Below, one piece after another: positions 25,154-33,083 of a stretch of 64,000 bases of DNA (the stretch's first letter is position 1; the number at the start of each line of letters is the position of its first letter). Origin of the DNA: Paraburkholderia xenovorans LB400 (lineage in GTDB: Bacteria > Pseudomonadota > Gammaproteobacteria > Burkholderiales > Burkholderiaceae); contig NC_007951.1 in the NCBI RefSeq assembly GCF_000013645.1, forward strand, positions 4,831,837 to 4,895,836. The letters are read 5' to 3'. Both the position numbers and the translations under genes were made by a program. The notes beneath the pieces were generated by a model. It saw nothing but the letters and a program-made list of their open reading frames with translations. It had not been told where the DNA came from and did not search any database.

Positions 25154-26371
25154 ATGCCGGCATTTCGTTTCGAAGCGATCGACGCGGCGGGCAAGGCGCA
25201 AAAAGGCGTGCTCGACGCGGACAGCGCGCGCGGCGCGCGGACCAATCTGCGTTCGCAGGGACTGACGCCGCTCATTGTCGAACCGGCGGCTACGCGCACG
25301 CGCGGCGAGCGCAATCAGCGTCTGTCGCTGGGGCGGCGTTTGTCGCAACGCGAGCAGGCGATCCTGACGCGCCAGCTCGCCAGCCTGCTGATCGCGGGCC
25401 TGCCGCTTGACGAAGCGCTCTCGGTGCTGACCGAGCAATCGGAGCGCGACTACATTCGCGAACTGATGGCGTCGATCCGCGCGGAAGTGCTCGGCGGCCA
25501 TTCGCTCGCCAATGCGCTGACGCAGCATCCGAAAGACTTTCCCGAGATCTACCGCGCGCTGGTCGCGGCCGGCGAACATACCGGCAAGCTCGGTCTGGTG
25601 CTGTCGCGGCTCGCCGACTATATCGAGCAACGCAACGCGCTGAAGCAGAAGATCGTGCTTGCGTTCACGTATCCGGCGATCGTCACGCTCATCGCCTTCG
25701 GCATCGTCACGTTTCTGTTGAGCTATGTGGTGCCGCAGGTGGTGAACGTGTTCGCCAGTACCAAGCAGCAACTGCCCTTCCTCACCATCATGATGATGGC
25801 GCTGTCCGGGTTCGTGCGGAACTGGTGGTGGGCGATGCTGATCGGCGTGGTCGTGCTGGTGTATCTGGTGCGCTCGATTCTGAAGCAGCCCGGCCCGCGC
25901 CTCGCTTTCGACCGCTGGCTGCTCACTGCCCCGCTGCTCGGCAAACTCGTACGCGGCTACAACACCGTGCGCTTTGCGAGCACGCTCGGCATTCTGACCG
26001 CGGCGGGCGTGCCGATTCTGCGCGCGCTGCAAGCCGCCGCCGAAACGCTCAGCAATAACGCCATGCGCGAGAACATCGACGACGCCATCGTGCGCGTTCG
26101 CGAGGGCACGTCGTTGTCGCGCGCGCTCGGCAATACGAAGACGTTTCCGCCCGTGCTGGTCCACCTGATCCGTTCGGGCGAAGCGACCGGCGACGTGACC
26201 ACGATGCTCGACCGCGCGGCCGACGGCGAAGCGCGCGAGCTGGAGCGTCGCACGATGTTCCTGACGAGTCTGCTGGAGCCGTTGCTGATTCTGGCGATGG
26301 GTGGCGTGGTGCTGGTGATCGTGCTGGCGGTGATGCTGCCGATCATCGAATTGAACAACCTGGTGCAGTAA
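25154..26371 (+). CDS. gspF: Type II secretion inner-membrane platform protein
   Basis: A 405-residue polytopic protein with two T2SSF domains (LTRQLASLLIAGLPLDEAL near residue 70 and TVRFASTLGILTAAGVPILRAL near 272) and three transmembrane helices, the last ending at the C-terminus (ILAMGGVVLVIVLAVMLPI). It forms the platform that GspE acts on. It starts four bases after the gspE stop, in the same operon. The next gene, gspC, is reversed. Confidence 0.95.
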   Translation: MPAFRFEAIDAAGKAQKGVLDADSARGARTNLRSQGLTPLIVEPAATRTRGERNQRLSLGRRLSQREQAILTRQLASLLIAGLPLDEALSVLTEQSERDYIRELMASIRAEVLGGHSLANALTQHPKDFPEIYRALVAAGEHTGKLGLVLSRLADYIEQRNALKQKIVLAFTYPAIVTLIAFGIVTFLLSYVVPQVVNVFASTKQQLPFLTIMMMALSGFVRNWWWAMLIGVVVLVYLVRSILKQPGPRLAFDRWLLTAPLLGKLVRGYNTVRFASTLGILTAAGVPILRALQAAAETLSNNAMRENIDDAIVRVREGTSLSRALGNTKTFPPVLVHLIRSGEATGDVTTMLDRAADGEARELERRTMFLTSLLEPLLILAMGGVVLVIVLAVMLPIIELNNLVQ

Positions 26372-26481
26372 GGCCGGGAAAGAAAACTGGATTGCGCGTG
26401 ACCGGCGTCGCGTGTCGGTGCGGCGAGCGCGCAATCAGTCGGAGCGAAGCTGCTGTTCGGCGCCTGGCCCGGCGCCTTGTT

Positions 26482-26904
26482 TCAGCGCACGTAGATCGTG
26501 GGACCGGCGGGGTTGGCGGGCAGGAACACTTCGGAGTGCGCGCCATTGCGGTCGATGATGATCGAGCGGGCACGGACCTCGGAGAGTTTGGCGCCTTGCA
26601 TCAGCGCGCTGCCGAGCGACACCGCATGCGGTGGTTCGCCGCCGACGCTGACGATAGCCGCGGCGCCTTCCCGCAACGCGAGGATGCCGAACAGCCGCAC
26701 GTCCTGGTTGGCGCTGCGCGTGAGCTGGCCGCCGAACAGCGTGGCGGCCTGGTCGGTCGAGACCTGCGCATGCGCGGCAGCCGCGGGCAACGGCGCACCG
26801 GACATCGTGCTGAGCGTGATGACCCAATAGGTCAGCGTCGCGCAGAACACGGCGAACAGCGCGAGCGACAGAAGGCGGATTTGGATGGCGTTCATGCGCA
26901 TCAT
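26482..26904 (-). CDS. gspC: Type II secretion protein C (inverted, PDZ-less)
   Basis: A 140-residue bitopic inner-membrane protein: a helix at about 9-31 and a periplasmic homology region (FGILALREGAAAIVSVGGEPPHAV, KLSEVRARSIII). It links the inner-membrane platform to the secretin. It is shorter than the enterobacterial form (about 270 residues) because no PDZ or coiled-coil follows. It is encoded against the rest of the locus, between gspF and gspG, as I know for other Burkholderia. Three in-frame ATGs (26904, 26901, 26895) cluster at the start, and none has a clear ribosome binding site. Confidence 0.88.
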   Translation of the reverse strand: MMRMNAIQIRLLSLALFAVFCATLTYWVITLSTMSGAPLPAAAAHAQVSTDQAATLFGGQLTRSANQDVRLFGILALREGAAAIVSVGGEPPHAVSLGSALMQGAKLSEVRARSIIIDRNGAHSEVFLPANPAGPTIYVR

Positions 26905-27130
26905 TGTACGGACTATTGTGAAAATTGCGTTGGGTTGAAGCGCTTCTCTAGCCCGGTGCTTCGAGCCAGTTCCCCGGGAGGGCGAGCAAACCCGGAGCGG
27001 GCCGGCGGTTTCTGACGACCCTTCAACTCCATGACATTAAAATGACCGGCCGGGCGTGTTCAATGGCACCTGATTGCGGAATGTGAATCCCGCCCAGTCG
27101 AAAATTTCATCTGAAAAGAGGTAGCAAGCT

Positions 27131-27595
27131 ATGCAACTGTCGAGCACTCGCCGTCATGAAATCGCGGGGCCCCGTGGCCGCCGTCAGCGCGGTTTCACAC
27201 TGATCGAAATCATGGTCGTGATCGCGATTCTGGGCATTCTGGCCGCGTTGATCGTGCCGAAGATCATGAGCCGTCCCGATGAAGCGCGGCGTGTGGCCGC
27301 CAAGCAGGACATCGGCACGGTCATGCAGGCGCTCAAGCTCTATCGTCTCGACAACGGCCGTTATCCGACCCAGGAGCAGGGCTTGCGCGCGCTGATCGAA
27401 AAGCCGAGCACGGACCCGGTGCCGAACAACTGGAAAGACGGCGGTTATCTGGAACGTCTGCCGAACGATCCGTGGGGCAACGCGTATCAGTATCTGAATC
27501 CGGGCGTGCACGGCGAGATCGACGTGTTCAGTTACGGCGCGGACGGCAAGGCGGGCGGCGAAGGCAACGATGCCGACGTCGGCTCGTGGCAGTAG
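27131..27595 (+). CDS. gspG: Major type II pseudopilin
   Basis: A 154-residue pseudopilin with prepilin leader and cleavage motif RG-FTLIEIMVVIAILGIL (cleavage after G21, E at mature position 5) and the GspG C-terminal fold with the calcium-binding loop (YPTQEQGLRALIEKP, NDPWGNAYQYLNPG, GADGKAGGEG). It forms the body of the pseudopilus after processing by GspO/PilD, not encoded here. AAGAGG precedes the ATG. It begins the second half of the gsp operon, divergent from gspC. Confidence 0.95.
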   Translation: MQLSSTRRHEIAGPRGRRQRGFTLIEIMVVIAILGILAALIVPKIMSRPDEARRVAAKQDIGTVMQALKLYRLDNGRYPTQEQGLRALIEKPSTDPVPNNWKDGGYLERLPNDPWGNAYQYLNPGVHGEIDVFSYGADGKAGGEGNDADVGSWQ

Positions 27596-27733
27596 GCCAT
27601 CAATGATTCTCCTGCGCGCGGCAGCCTGCACCGCGCGCGTTCCTCGATGCAGCGTGGTTCGATTTTGAGTTGATCGTTCGTGGCCGGCACTATGCGATTG
27701 TCCGCTTGCAAGTCCCGTGTGGACACGCCGTGT

Positions 27734-28273
27734 ATGGCTTCGTTGCCGCGCGCGGCGTGTGCCGGCGCGCGTCGTCATGGGGTGCGCCGCTCACGTGATG
27801 CGAGCGCGCACGGCGGCCGCAAACGCGCGGCGGGTTTCACGCTGCTGGAAATGCTGGTGGTGCTGGTGATTGCGGGCCTGCTGGTGTCCCTGACCGCGCT
27901 GACGATCACGCGCAATCCGCGCACCGACCTCAACGAGGAAGCGCAGCGTCTCGCGTTGTTGTTCGAGTCGGCCGGCGACGAAGCACAGGTGCGCGCGCGG
28001 CCGATCGCCTGGCAACCGGTCGAAGGCGGCTTCCGTTTCGATCTGCGTACCGAAGACGGCTGGCGTCCGCTGCGTGACGATCTGCTCGGGCCGCGTCGCT
28101 GGGAAGGTGGCGTGACGGGAGTGAGCATCAACTATCCCGGTTCGGATACGCAACCCAGCCGGATCGTATTCGGTACCGAGGCGATCGACGTGCCGGTGCA
28201 GATCACGCTGTTTTCGGCAACCGGGAGCGCGACGATCGTCGGCACCGGCAATGGCCGCTACGAGGTGCATTGA
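27734..28273 (+). CDS. gspH: Minor pseudopilin H
   Basis: A minor pseudopilin with the motif AAG-FTLLEMLVVLVIAGLLVSL and the GspH beta-sandwich after it. From the ATG at 27734 the product has 179 residues, with an unusually long basic leader of 34 residues before the cleavage Gly. ATG 27680 and 27692 would make it longer still, so the true start is open. It sits in the pseudopilus tip cluster HIJK and is followed by gspI after one base. Confidence 0.88.
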   Translation: MASLPRAACAGARRHGVRRSRDASAHGGRKRAAGFTLLEMLVVLVIAGLLVSLTALTITRNPRTDLNEEAQRLALLFESAGDEAQVRARPIAWQPVEGGFRFDLRTEDGWRPLRDDLLGPRRWEGGVTGVSINYPGSDTQPSRIVFGTEAIDVPVQITLFSATGSATIVGTGNGRYEVH

Positions 28274-28274
28274 G

Positions 28275-28691
28275 ATGCGTCGTTGCAGGAGCATGGCGGC
28301 TCGCGAAACGGTTCATGGCGCGCAGCGCGGTTTTACGATGATCGAAGTGCTGGTCGCGCTGGCGATCATCGCGGTGGCGCTGGCGGCATCGTTGCGCGCG
28401 GTGGGCAGTCTCGCGAGTGGCGAGGCCGATCTGCATCGCCGGTTGCTGGCGGGCTGGAGCGCGGACAACACGCTGGCGCAATTGCATCTCGCGCATGCGT
28501 GGCCGAACGTGGGTTCGACGAGCTTCGACTGTTCGCAGGGCAATTTGCAGTTGATCTGTACCGAGCATGTGACGGCAACGCCGAATCCGGTGTTTCGTCG
28601 TGTGGAAGTGATGGTGACGATGCCGGGCGGGTCCGGCAATCTGGCCCAGATGGTGACGGTGGTGGCGAATGAAAACAACCGTTCGCTCTGA
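28275..28691 (+). CDS. gspI: Minor pseudopilin I
   Basis: A 138-residue pseudopilin: RG-FTMIEVLVALAIIAVALAA with cleavage after G19 and the GspI-type short C-terminal domain (VFRRVEVMVTMPGG). It nucleates the pseudopilus tip with GspJ and GspK. The ATG is one base after the gspH stop, and its 3' end overlaps gspJ by 23 bases, so translation of the three is tightly coupled. Confidence 0.92.
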   Translation: MRRCRSMAARETVHGAQRGFTMIEVLVALAIIAVALAASLRAVGSLASGEADLHRRLLAGWSADNTLAQLHLAHAWPNVGSTSFDCSQGNLQLICTEHVTATPNPVFRRVEVMVTMPGGSGNLAQMVTVVANENNRSL

Positions 28692-29355
28692 GCGCCGCCG
28701 CCCATTCGGCGCTAGGGGCGCGCGCGGATTCACGCTGATCGAATTGCTCGTGGCGATTGCGATTCTGGCGGTGATTGCCGTGCTGTCGTGGCGCGGACTC
28801 GACCAGATCATTCGCGGCCGGCAGACCATCACGAACGCGATGGAAGACGAGCGCGTGTTCGCGCAGCTGTTCGACCAGATGCGGATCGACGCGCGCCAGG
28901 CCGCATCGGACGACGAGTCCGGGCAGGCGGCCGTGTCGGTATCCGCCAGCGTGTTGCAGATCGTGCGGCAGATCAACTTGCCGGGTGCGGCGCCGCGTTT
29001 GCAGGTGGTGCGGTATCGGGTATCCGGTGGGCGGGTGATTCGGTATGCTTCGCCGCCGTTGGGGAATATGGGCGAGTTGCGGCGGGCGCTGCGCGGTGGT
29101 GAAGGAGAAGGATGGAGTAGCGTGCCCCTGATGGGTGGGGTCGGGGCGATTTCGGCGCAGGTGTATGTGCCGAAGGTGGGTTGGACTACGCAGATGAGCG
29201 ATGTGCAGAGTGCGATTACGGAGGCGGACAATAATCTCAAAGTACCCCAGTTGGGGAGTGCGCCGCTGCCGCGTTCGGTGACGGGGTTGCAGGTGAGTGT
29301 TGGGGCGACTTCTTTGGCTCGGCCTGTTACGCGGGTTTTTCTCGTCGGAGAGTGA
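28669..29355 (+). CDS. gspJ: Minor pseudopilin J
   Basis: A 228-residue pseudopilin: RG-FTLIELLVAIAILAVIAVLSWRGLDQI, cleavage after G20, then the GspJ domain. From about 28980 on, codon usage changes sharply to G/T-rich codons (GGG, TTG, GTT, AGT, ACT in the last 25 codons), although the protein still fits the family. This coincides with approach to the inverted-repeat element that starts 32 bases after the stop. The reading frame is intact. Confidence 0.92.
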   Translation: MKTTVRSERRRPFGARGARGFTLIELLVAIAILAVIAVLSWRGLDQIIRGRQTITNAMEDERVFAQLFDQMRIDARQAASDDESGQAAVSVSASVLQIVRQINLPGAAPRLQVVRYRVSGGRVIRYASPPLGNMGELRRALRGGEGEGWSSVPLMGGVGAISAQVYVPKVGWTTQMSDVQSAITEADNNLKVPQLGSAPLPRSVTGLQVSVGATSLARPVTRVFLVGE

Positions 29356-29387
29356 AATGATGGGTTTTGTTTTGTCTCCGTCTGGGT

Positions 29388-30006
29388 GGGGGGGTGTTGG
29401 CCTTTCCTTGTGTTCTTTGTGGTTTATTAGGGTTGCCCCTGTGCGGGGCGGCACTCACTTTCTTTGCCGCCGCAAAGAAAGTAAGCAAAGAAAGCGGCTT
29501 CACACCGCCAGCGTACAAGCGGGTCCCCCGCGCAGCCACGGTAGTGGCGCGATAAACGAACGATCCCTCGCTCAGCTCACTTCAGTGACCAGGCAGTCAT
29601 CCGTTCCGGCGGCGCTGCGCGCGCCGAGCGGTACACACGAAAACCACCGGCGTCTTGCCGCGCGTCGCAATACCTCAGACCATCGCAGACCGGCGTCTCG
29701 CCGAGGCGAAGCCGGCGGCACCCGCGAGGCAAGGAGTCCCCAATGGTGTTCGAGGGATGCCGTTCCGGCGAGCACGCAGTGCGAGGCGGGAGGTATGACG
29801 GCTTTGTCACTGGCGGCGAGTGTGCGAGGAGACCGATTCCAGATGTGCCACTACCGTGACTGTGCGGGGGCCCCGCTTAGCATTGGCGGTGTAAAGCGGC
29901 TTTCTTTGCCTACTTTCTTTGCCGCGGCAAAGAAAGTAGGTGCCGCCCCGCACAGGGGCAACCCTAATAAACCACAAAGAACACAAGGAAAGGCCAACAC
30001 CCCCCG
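29388..30006. repeat. ~620-bp inverted-repeat element between gspJ and gspK
   Basis: Two arms of about 160 bp (29388-29550 and 29846-30006) are inverted copies at roughly 90% identity by eye; the outer 65 bases are identical. Each arm contains a nested palindrome of ACTTTCTTTGC halves and a small GCCCC-GCACA-GGGGC hairpin. The ends are runs of G and C (GGGGGG-TGTTGG / CCAACA-CCCCCC). The ~295-bp centre has no credible gene, no transposase and no clear target duplication. I recognise the arm sequence as a dispersed repeat of Paraburkholderia genomes but know of no name or function. Confidence 0.85.
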
Positions 30007-31093
30007 AATCCAGACAACCCAAAAAACCCGGAAAACCGAGAAAGGCGTAGCAATCATCAGCGCCCTACTAGTAGTCGCCCTATCAGCAATCCTCGTCTCC
30101 GGCATGCTCTGGCGCCAACAAGTCCAGATCCGCCGAATCGAAAACCAACGCCTCCTATCCCAAGCCCAATGGGTCGCCCGCGGCGCCCTCGACTGGACGC
30201 GCCTGATTCTCCGCTCGGAGGGCGACACCTCAGCCGGCATCACCTACCTGGGCGGCCTATGGGGCGTCCCCATCGCCAAAACCCGGTTATCCGATTTCCT
30301 CGGCCAGATCGGCGAAGTGAGAGCCGAACAAGGCGCGGCAACCTATCTATCGGGTTCAATCGAAGACGCCCAGGCGAAATTCAACCTCCGCAATCTGGTC
30401 GACAGCCCGGCACCCGGCGTTATGCAACTGGACATGAACCAGGTCGGCGCCTACCAGCGCCTGCTCGTTTCGCTCGGCCTGAACAGCCAGTTGGCAAAAA
30501 CCACGGCAGTCCAGGTCCGCGCGAGCCTCGCGCAATCGGCAACCCGTTTCCAGACCGTCACGTCGACCAACGGCACGACCGCGGCCCCGCAGGTTCAAGG
30601 CGGCGCCACCGGCGGCAGCTTCACCGACAAACCCGGCATCGAGGACAGCAACGACAGCGCGGCGAACGCGCCGCTGCAATTGATCAACATCGACTCGCTG
30701 CTCGACATTCCGGGCTACACGCCCGAAATGGTCGCGCGCCTGCGGCCGTTCGTCACCGTGCTGCCGACCGTCTCGGCGGTCAACGTCAATACGGCCTCCG
30801 CCGAAGTGATCGCCGCAGTCGTGCCGGGAATGAGCGTGTCGGCGGCGCAAGCGTTCGTCGCGCGGCGGCAGACCGTGTTTTTCCGGAACGCCGGCGACGT
30901 GCAGCTCGCGCTGCAAGCCGCCGGCGTGCAATCGATCTCGATCGACCCGAGCGAACTCGACGTCAACTCGAATTACTTTCTGATCCACGGCCGCGTGCAG
31001 CACGAACGCGCCGAGGTGGACCGCACGACCCTCGTCTATCGCGACGCATTGACTCACACTACGCGTATCGTGCGAGTAGAAGACCAACTATGA
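29843..31093 (+). CDS. gspK: Minor pseudopilin K, start codon uncertain
   Basis: The conserved part starts at KGVAIISALLVVALSAILVSGMLWRQQ (30041 on) and runs to the stop with the GspK helical domain (INIDSLLDIPGYTPEMVARL, VNVNTASAEVI). GspK caps the pseudopilus tip. No ATG, GTG or TTG lies within 130 bases upstream of the cleavage site: the nearest in-frame starts are TTG 29906 and ATG 29843, both inside the repeat element, so any leader peptide is repeat-encoded. Codons of the first 90 residues are C/A-rich (CTA, GTA, TCA, CAA), unlike the rest. The frame stays open to 29297, which would even fuse it over gspJ. I give the nearest ATG. Confidence 0.75.
   Translation: MCHYRDCAGAPLSIGGVKRLSLPTFFAAAKKVGAAPHRGNPNKPQRTQGKANTPRIQTTQKTRKTEKGVAIISALLVVALSAILVSGMLWRQQVQIRRIENQRLLSQAQWVARGALDWTRLILRSEGDTSAGITYLGGLWGVPIAKTRLSDFLGQIGEVRAEQGAATYLSGSIEDAQAKFNLRNLVDSPAPGVMQLDMNQVGAYQRLLVSLGLNSQLAKTTAVQVRASLAQSATRFQTVTSTNGTTAAPQVQGGATGGSFTDKPGIEDSNDSAANAPLQLINIDSLLDIPGYTPEMVARLRPFVTVLPTVSAVNVNTASAEVIAAVVPGMSVSAAQAFVARRQTVFFRNAGDVQLALQAAGVQSISIDPSELDVNSNYFLIHGRVQHERAEVDRTTLVYRDALTHTTRIVRVEDQL
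29909..29940. repeat. 32-bp perfect palindrome inside the right arm
   Basis: Exact symmetry around the centre between 29924 and 29925, built on the half-site CTTTCTTTGCCG. The left arm has the corresponding 29457-29482 version with a four-base loop. As DNA it can extrude a cruciform; as RNA it is a strong hairpin. Confidence 0.85.
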
Positions 31094-31125
31094 ATAACGC
31101 CTTTCCCAGAGAGAGTGGCCTTTGA
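31090..31125 (+). other. 11-codon mini-frame linking gspK and gspL
   Basis: The ATG at 31090 overlaps the gspK stop (ATGA) and its TGA at 31123-31125 overlaps the TTG start of gspL (TTGA). The peptide would be MNNAFPRESGL. The geometry suggests a reinitiation relay, not a functional peptide. Confidence 0.45.
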
Positions 31126-32549
31126 GCACGCTGATCGTTCTATTGCCGCCGCGTGATCCGGCGGTGCCGTCGCAGGAATGGCAACTGCCGGAGTTGCCGT
31201 TCGTGCTGCTCGACAAGTCGGGGCGCACCCAGCGCGCTGGCCGTTCGGCGCTCGCGCTGCTGCCGCGCGCCTCGGTCGCCATCCTGATGGTCGCCGCGCG
31301 CGACCTGCTGATGATGCCCGCCACGCTGCCGCCGCTACGCGGCCCGCGGCTGCGTCAGGCGCTGCCCAATATCGTCGAGGATCAACTGATCCAGGATCCG
31401 CAGACCTGCCACATTGCGGTCGATCCGAAACCGCTCGCGGGCGGCCGGCAGTTGCTGGCGATCATCGACCGCGGCTGGTTCCGTTTTATCTGCGAATCGT
31501 TCGCCAATGCCGGTCACCGCAGCTTGCGCGCAGTGCCGGTGACACGCTGCCTGCCGCAGGCGGCAGCGCTCGACATCAACGCGGCCGCCGAAGTCGAGGA
31601 AATGGTGAGCGCCGGTGAACCGGTTCTCGCAGGCGCCGCCGGCGTGGCGACGTCGCTGCCGGGCGTCGCGCCGGTGGTGGCGCCCGGCCTTGCGTCCGTG
31701 GTGCCGATGGTGGCCGCGGTGCTCGGCGCCGTGGTGCAGACCGCGCCCGCCATGCTGCTCGAAGGCGCGGTGGAAGGCGCCGCGGGCAACGGTGTGCCGC
31801 GCGTCGAACTGGCGATCGCGCGCGGCGTGCAAGGCGAAGGGCTGGCGGTGCCGGCCAGCGCCGTGAACGCGACGCTCGGCGCGCTCGCGGGCGCAGTGCC
31901 GGTCTCGCTGTACATGCTCACCGAAGTGCCCGGCAACGAGCCGAGCCTCGCCGCGAATAGTCCGGCGCGGCTCGCGGCGCATATCCACGGCGCCAGTCCG
32001 TTGCCGTTCGAGCAGCTCGCGCGGCGCGCGCTGGAGTGCCGCTTCGACCTGTGCCAGTTCGAATTTGCTTCGCAGCCGTGGCGGCTCGACCGCGCAACCC
32101 TGCGGCGACTGCGCCTGCCGGTGTGGCTCGCGGTCGGTGCGCTGGTGGTGGCGATCGTCGGCGCGAACGTGCAGTGGCTGCTGCTCGCGCGCCAACGCGA
32201 CGCCATCAACACGCAGATGACCGAACTGCTGCTCAATACCTTCCCCAAAACGACCGTCGTGCTGGATGCGCCTGACCAGATGGCGCGCCAGTTGCAGCAG
32301 TTGCGCGTCGCGGCGGGCGAACTGTCGCCGGACGATTTCCTGGCGCTGGCCGACGGCCTCGCCCGCTCGCTGGCGCCGGTGCCGGTCAACGGCATTGCCG
32401 CGCTCGACTATCACGACCGTAGGCTCGACGTGACCTTCAAGCCGGAGGTGAAGCTCGATCCCGACTTCTCGAAGCGCCTTGGCCGCAACGGACTGAGTGG
32501 CGCGATCGACAGCAATACCGGCAAGTGGACCATCAGGAACGGACAATGA
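31122..32549 (+). CDS. gspL: Type II secretion protein L
   Basis: A 475-residue bitopic protein: cytoplasmic actin-like domain (about 1-325) that binds GspE, a helix at about 331-353 (LAVGALVVAIVGANVQWLLLA) and a periplasmic ferredoxin-like domain. An Ala/Val/Pro-rich low-complexity stretch (about 165-250) interrupts the cytoplasmic part and is longer than I expect in other GspL. The start is TTG, overlapped by the stop of a mini-frame from gspK, which may limit its yield. Its end overlaps gspM by four bases. Confidence 0.92.
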   Translation: MSTLIVLLPPRDPAVPSQEWQLPELPFVLLDKSGRTQRAGRSALALLPRASVAILMVAARDLLMMPATLPPLRGPRLRQALPNIVEDQLIQDPQTCHIAVDPKPLAGGRQLLAIIDRGWFRFICESFANAGHRSLRAVPVTRCLPQAAALDINAAAEVEEMVSAGEPVLAGAAGVATSLPGVAPVVAPGLASVVPMVAAVLGAVVQTAPAMLLEGAVEGAAGNGVPRVELAIARGVQGEGLAVPASAVNATLGALAGAVPVSLYMLTEVPGNEPSLAANSPARLAAHIHGASPLPFEQLARRALECRFDLCQFEFASQPWRLDRATLRRLRLPVWLAVGALVVAIVGANVQWLLLARQRDAINTQMTELLLNTFPKTTVVLDAPDQMARQLQQLRVAAGELSPDDFLALADGLARSLAPVPVNGIAALDYHDRRLDVTFKPEVKLDPDFSKRLGRNGLSGAIDSNTGKWTIRNGQ

Positions 32550-33049
32550 AAGCTGAACTCGCTCAAACATGGGCCGGATTCTGGGACCAGCGCACCGAGC
32601 GCGAAAAAACCCTGCTGGCGTGGGGCGGCGGCGTGCTCTCCGTGGTGATCGCGTGGTCGGTGCTGTGGTCGCCCGCGCAGGAAGGACGCGCGCATCTGCG
32701 TGAGTCGCTGCCCACGTTGCAGCGGCAACTGGCGCAGATGACCGCGCAGGCGAACGAAGCGCGGCAACTCTCGGCGGCGGCTCAGGGCGTGGCACCCACC
32801 GGCGCCGCGCTGAAAGACGCCCTCACCGCTTCGCTCAACGATCATGGCCTCGCGGCCACGCAGATTCAGGTGATCGGCAACGCCGTGCAGATCCAGTTGA
32901 AGAACGCGTCGTTCCCGGCGTGGACGACCTGGGTCGACGACGTGCGCAAGCAGTTCAAGGTTCAGGTCCTGGAGGCGCACGCCACGGCGCTCAAGGAAGA
33001 CGGCCAGGTGGATCTGACGGCGTCGCTGCAGCCGTCCACCGCGAAATGA
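32546..33049 (+). CDS. gspM: Type II secretion protein M
   Basis: A 167-residue bitopic protein with a short cytoplasmic N-terminus (FWDQRTEREKTLLAWGG), a helix at about 22-42 and a periplasmic ferredoxin-like domain. It pairs with GspL to stabilise the inner-membrane platform. The ATG sits in ATGA overlapping the gspL stop. Length is normal for the family. Confidence 0.92.
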   Translation: MKAELAQTWAGFWDQRTEREKTLLAWGGGVLSVVIAWSVLWSPAQEGRAHLRESLPTLQRQLAQMTAQANEARQLSAAAQGVAPTGAALKDALTASLNDHGLAATQIQVIGNAVQIQLKNASFPAWTTWVDDVRKQFKVQVLEAHATALKEDGQVDLTASLQPSTAK

Positions 33050-33083
33050 AAATAACCGCGACCGTGCCGTCACAGGATCTCGC

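Noticed and set aside
29297..29842. In-frame N-terminal extension of gspK across the repeat and into gspJ
   Set aside because: The translation is of repeat DNA and overlaps gspJ; it has no pseudopilin leader features.
28980..30400. Horizontal transfer of gspJ/gspK ends as cause of odd codon use
   Set aside because: The anomaly is complementary on the two sides of the repeat and graded with distance, and the proteins remain family-like; a transferred segment would not be mirror-symmetric.
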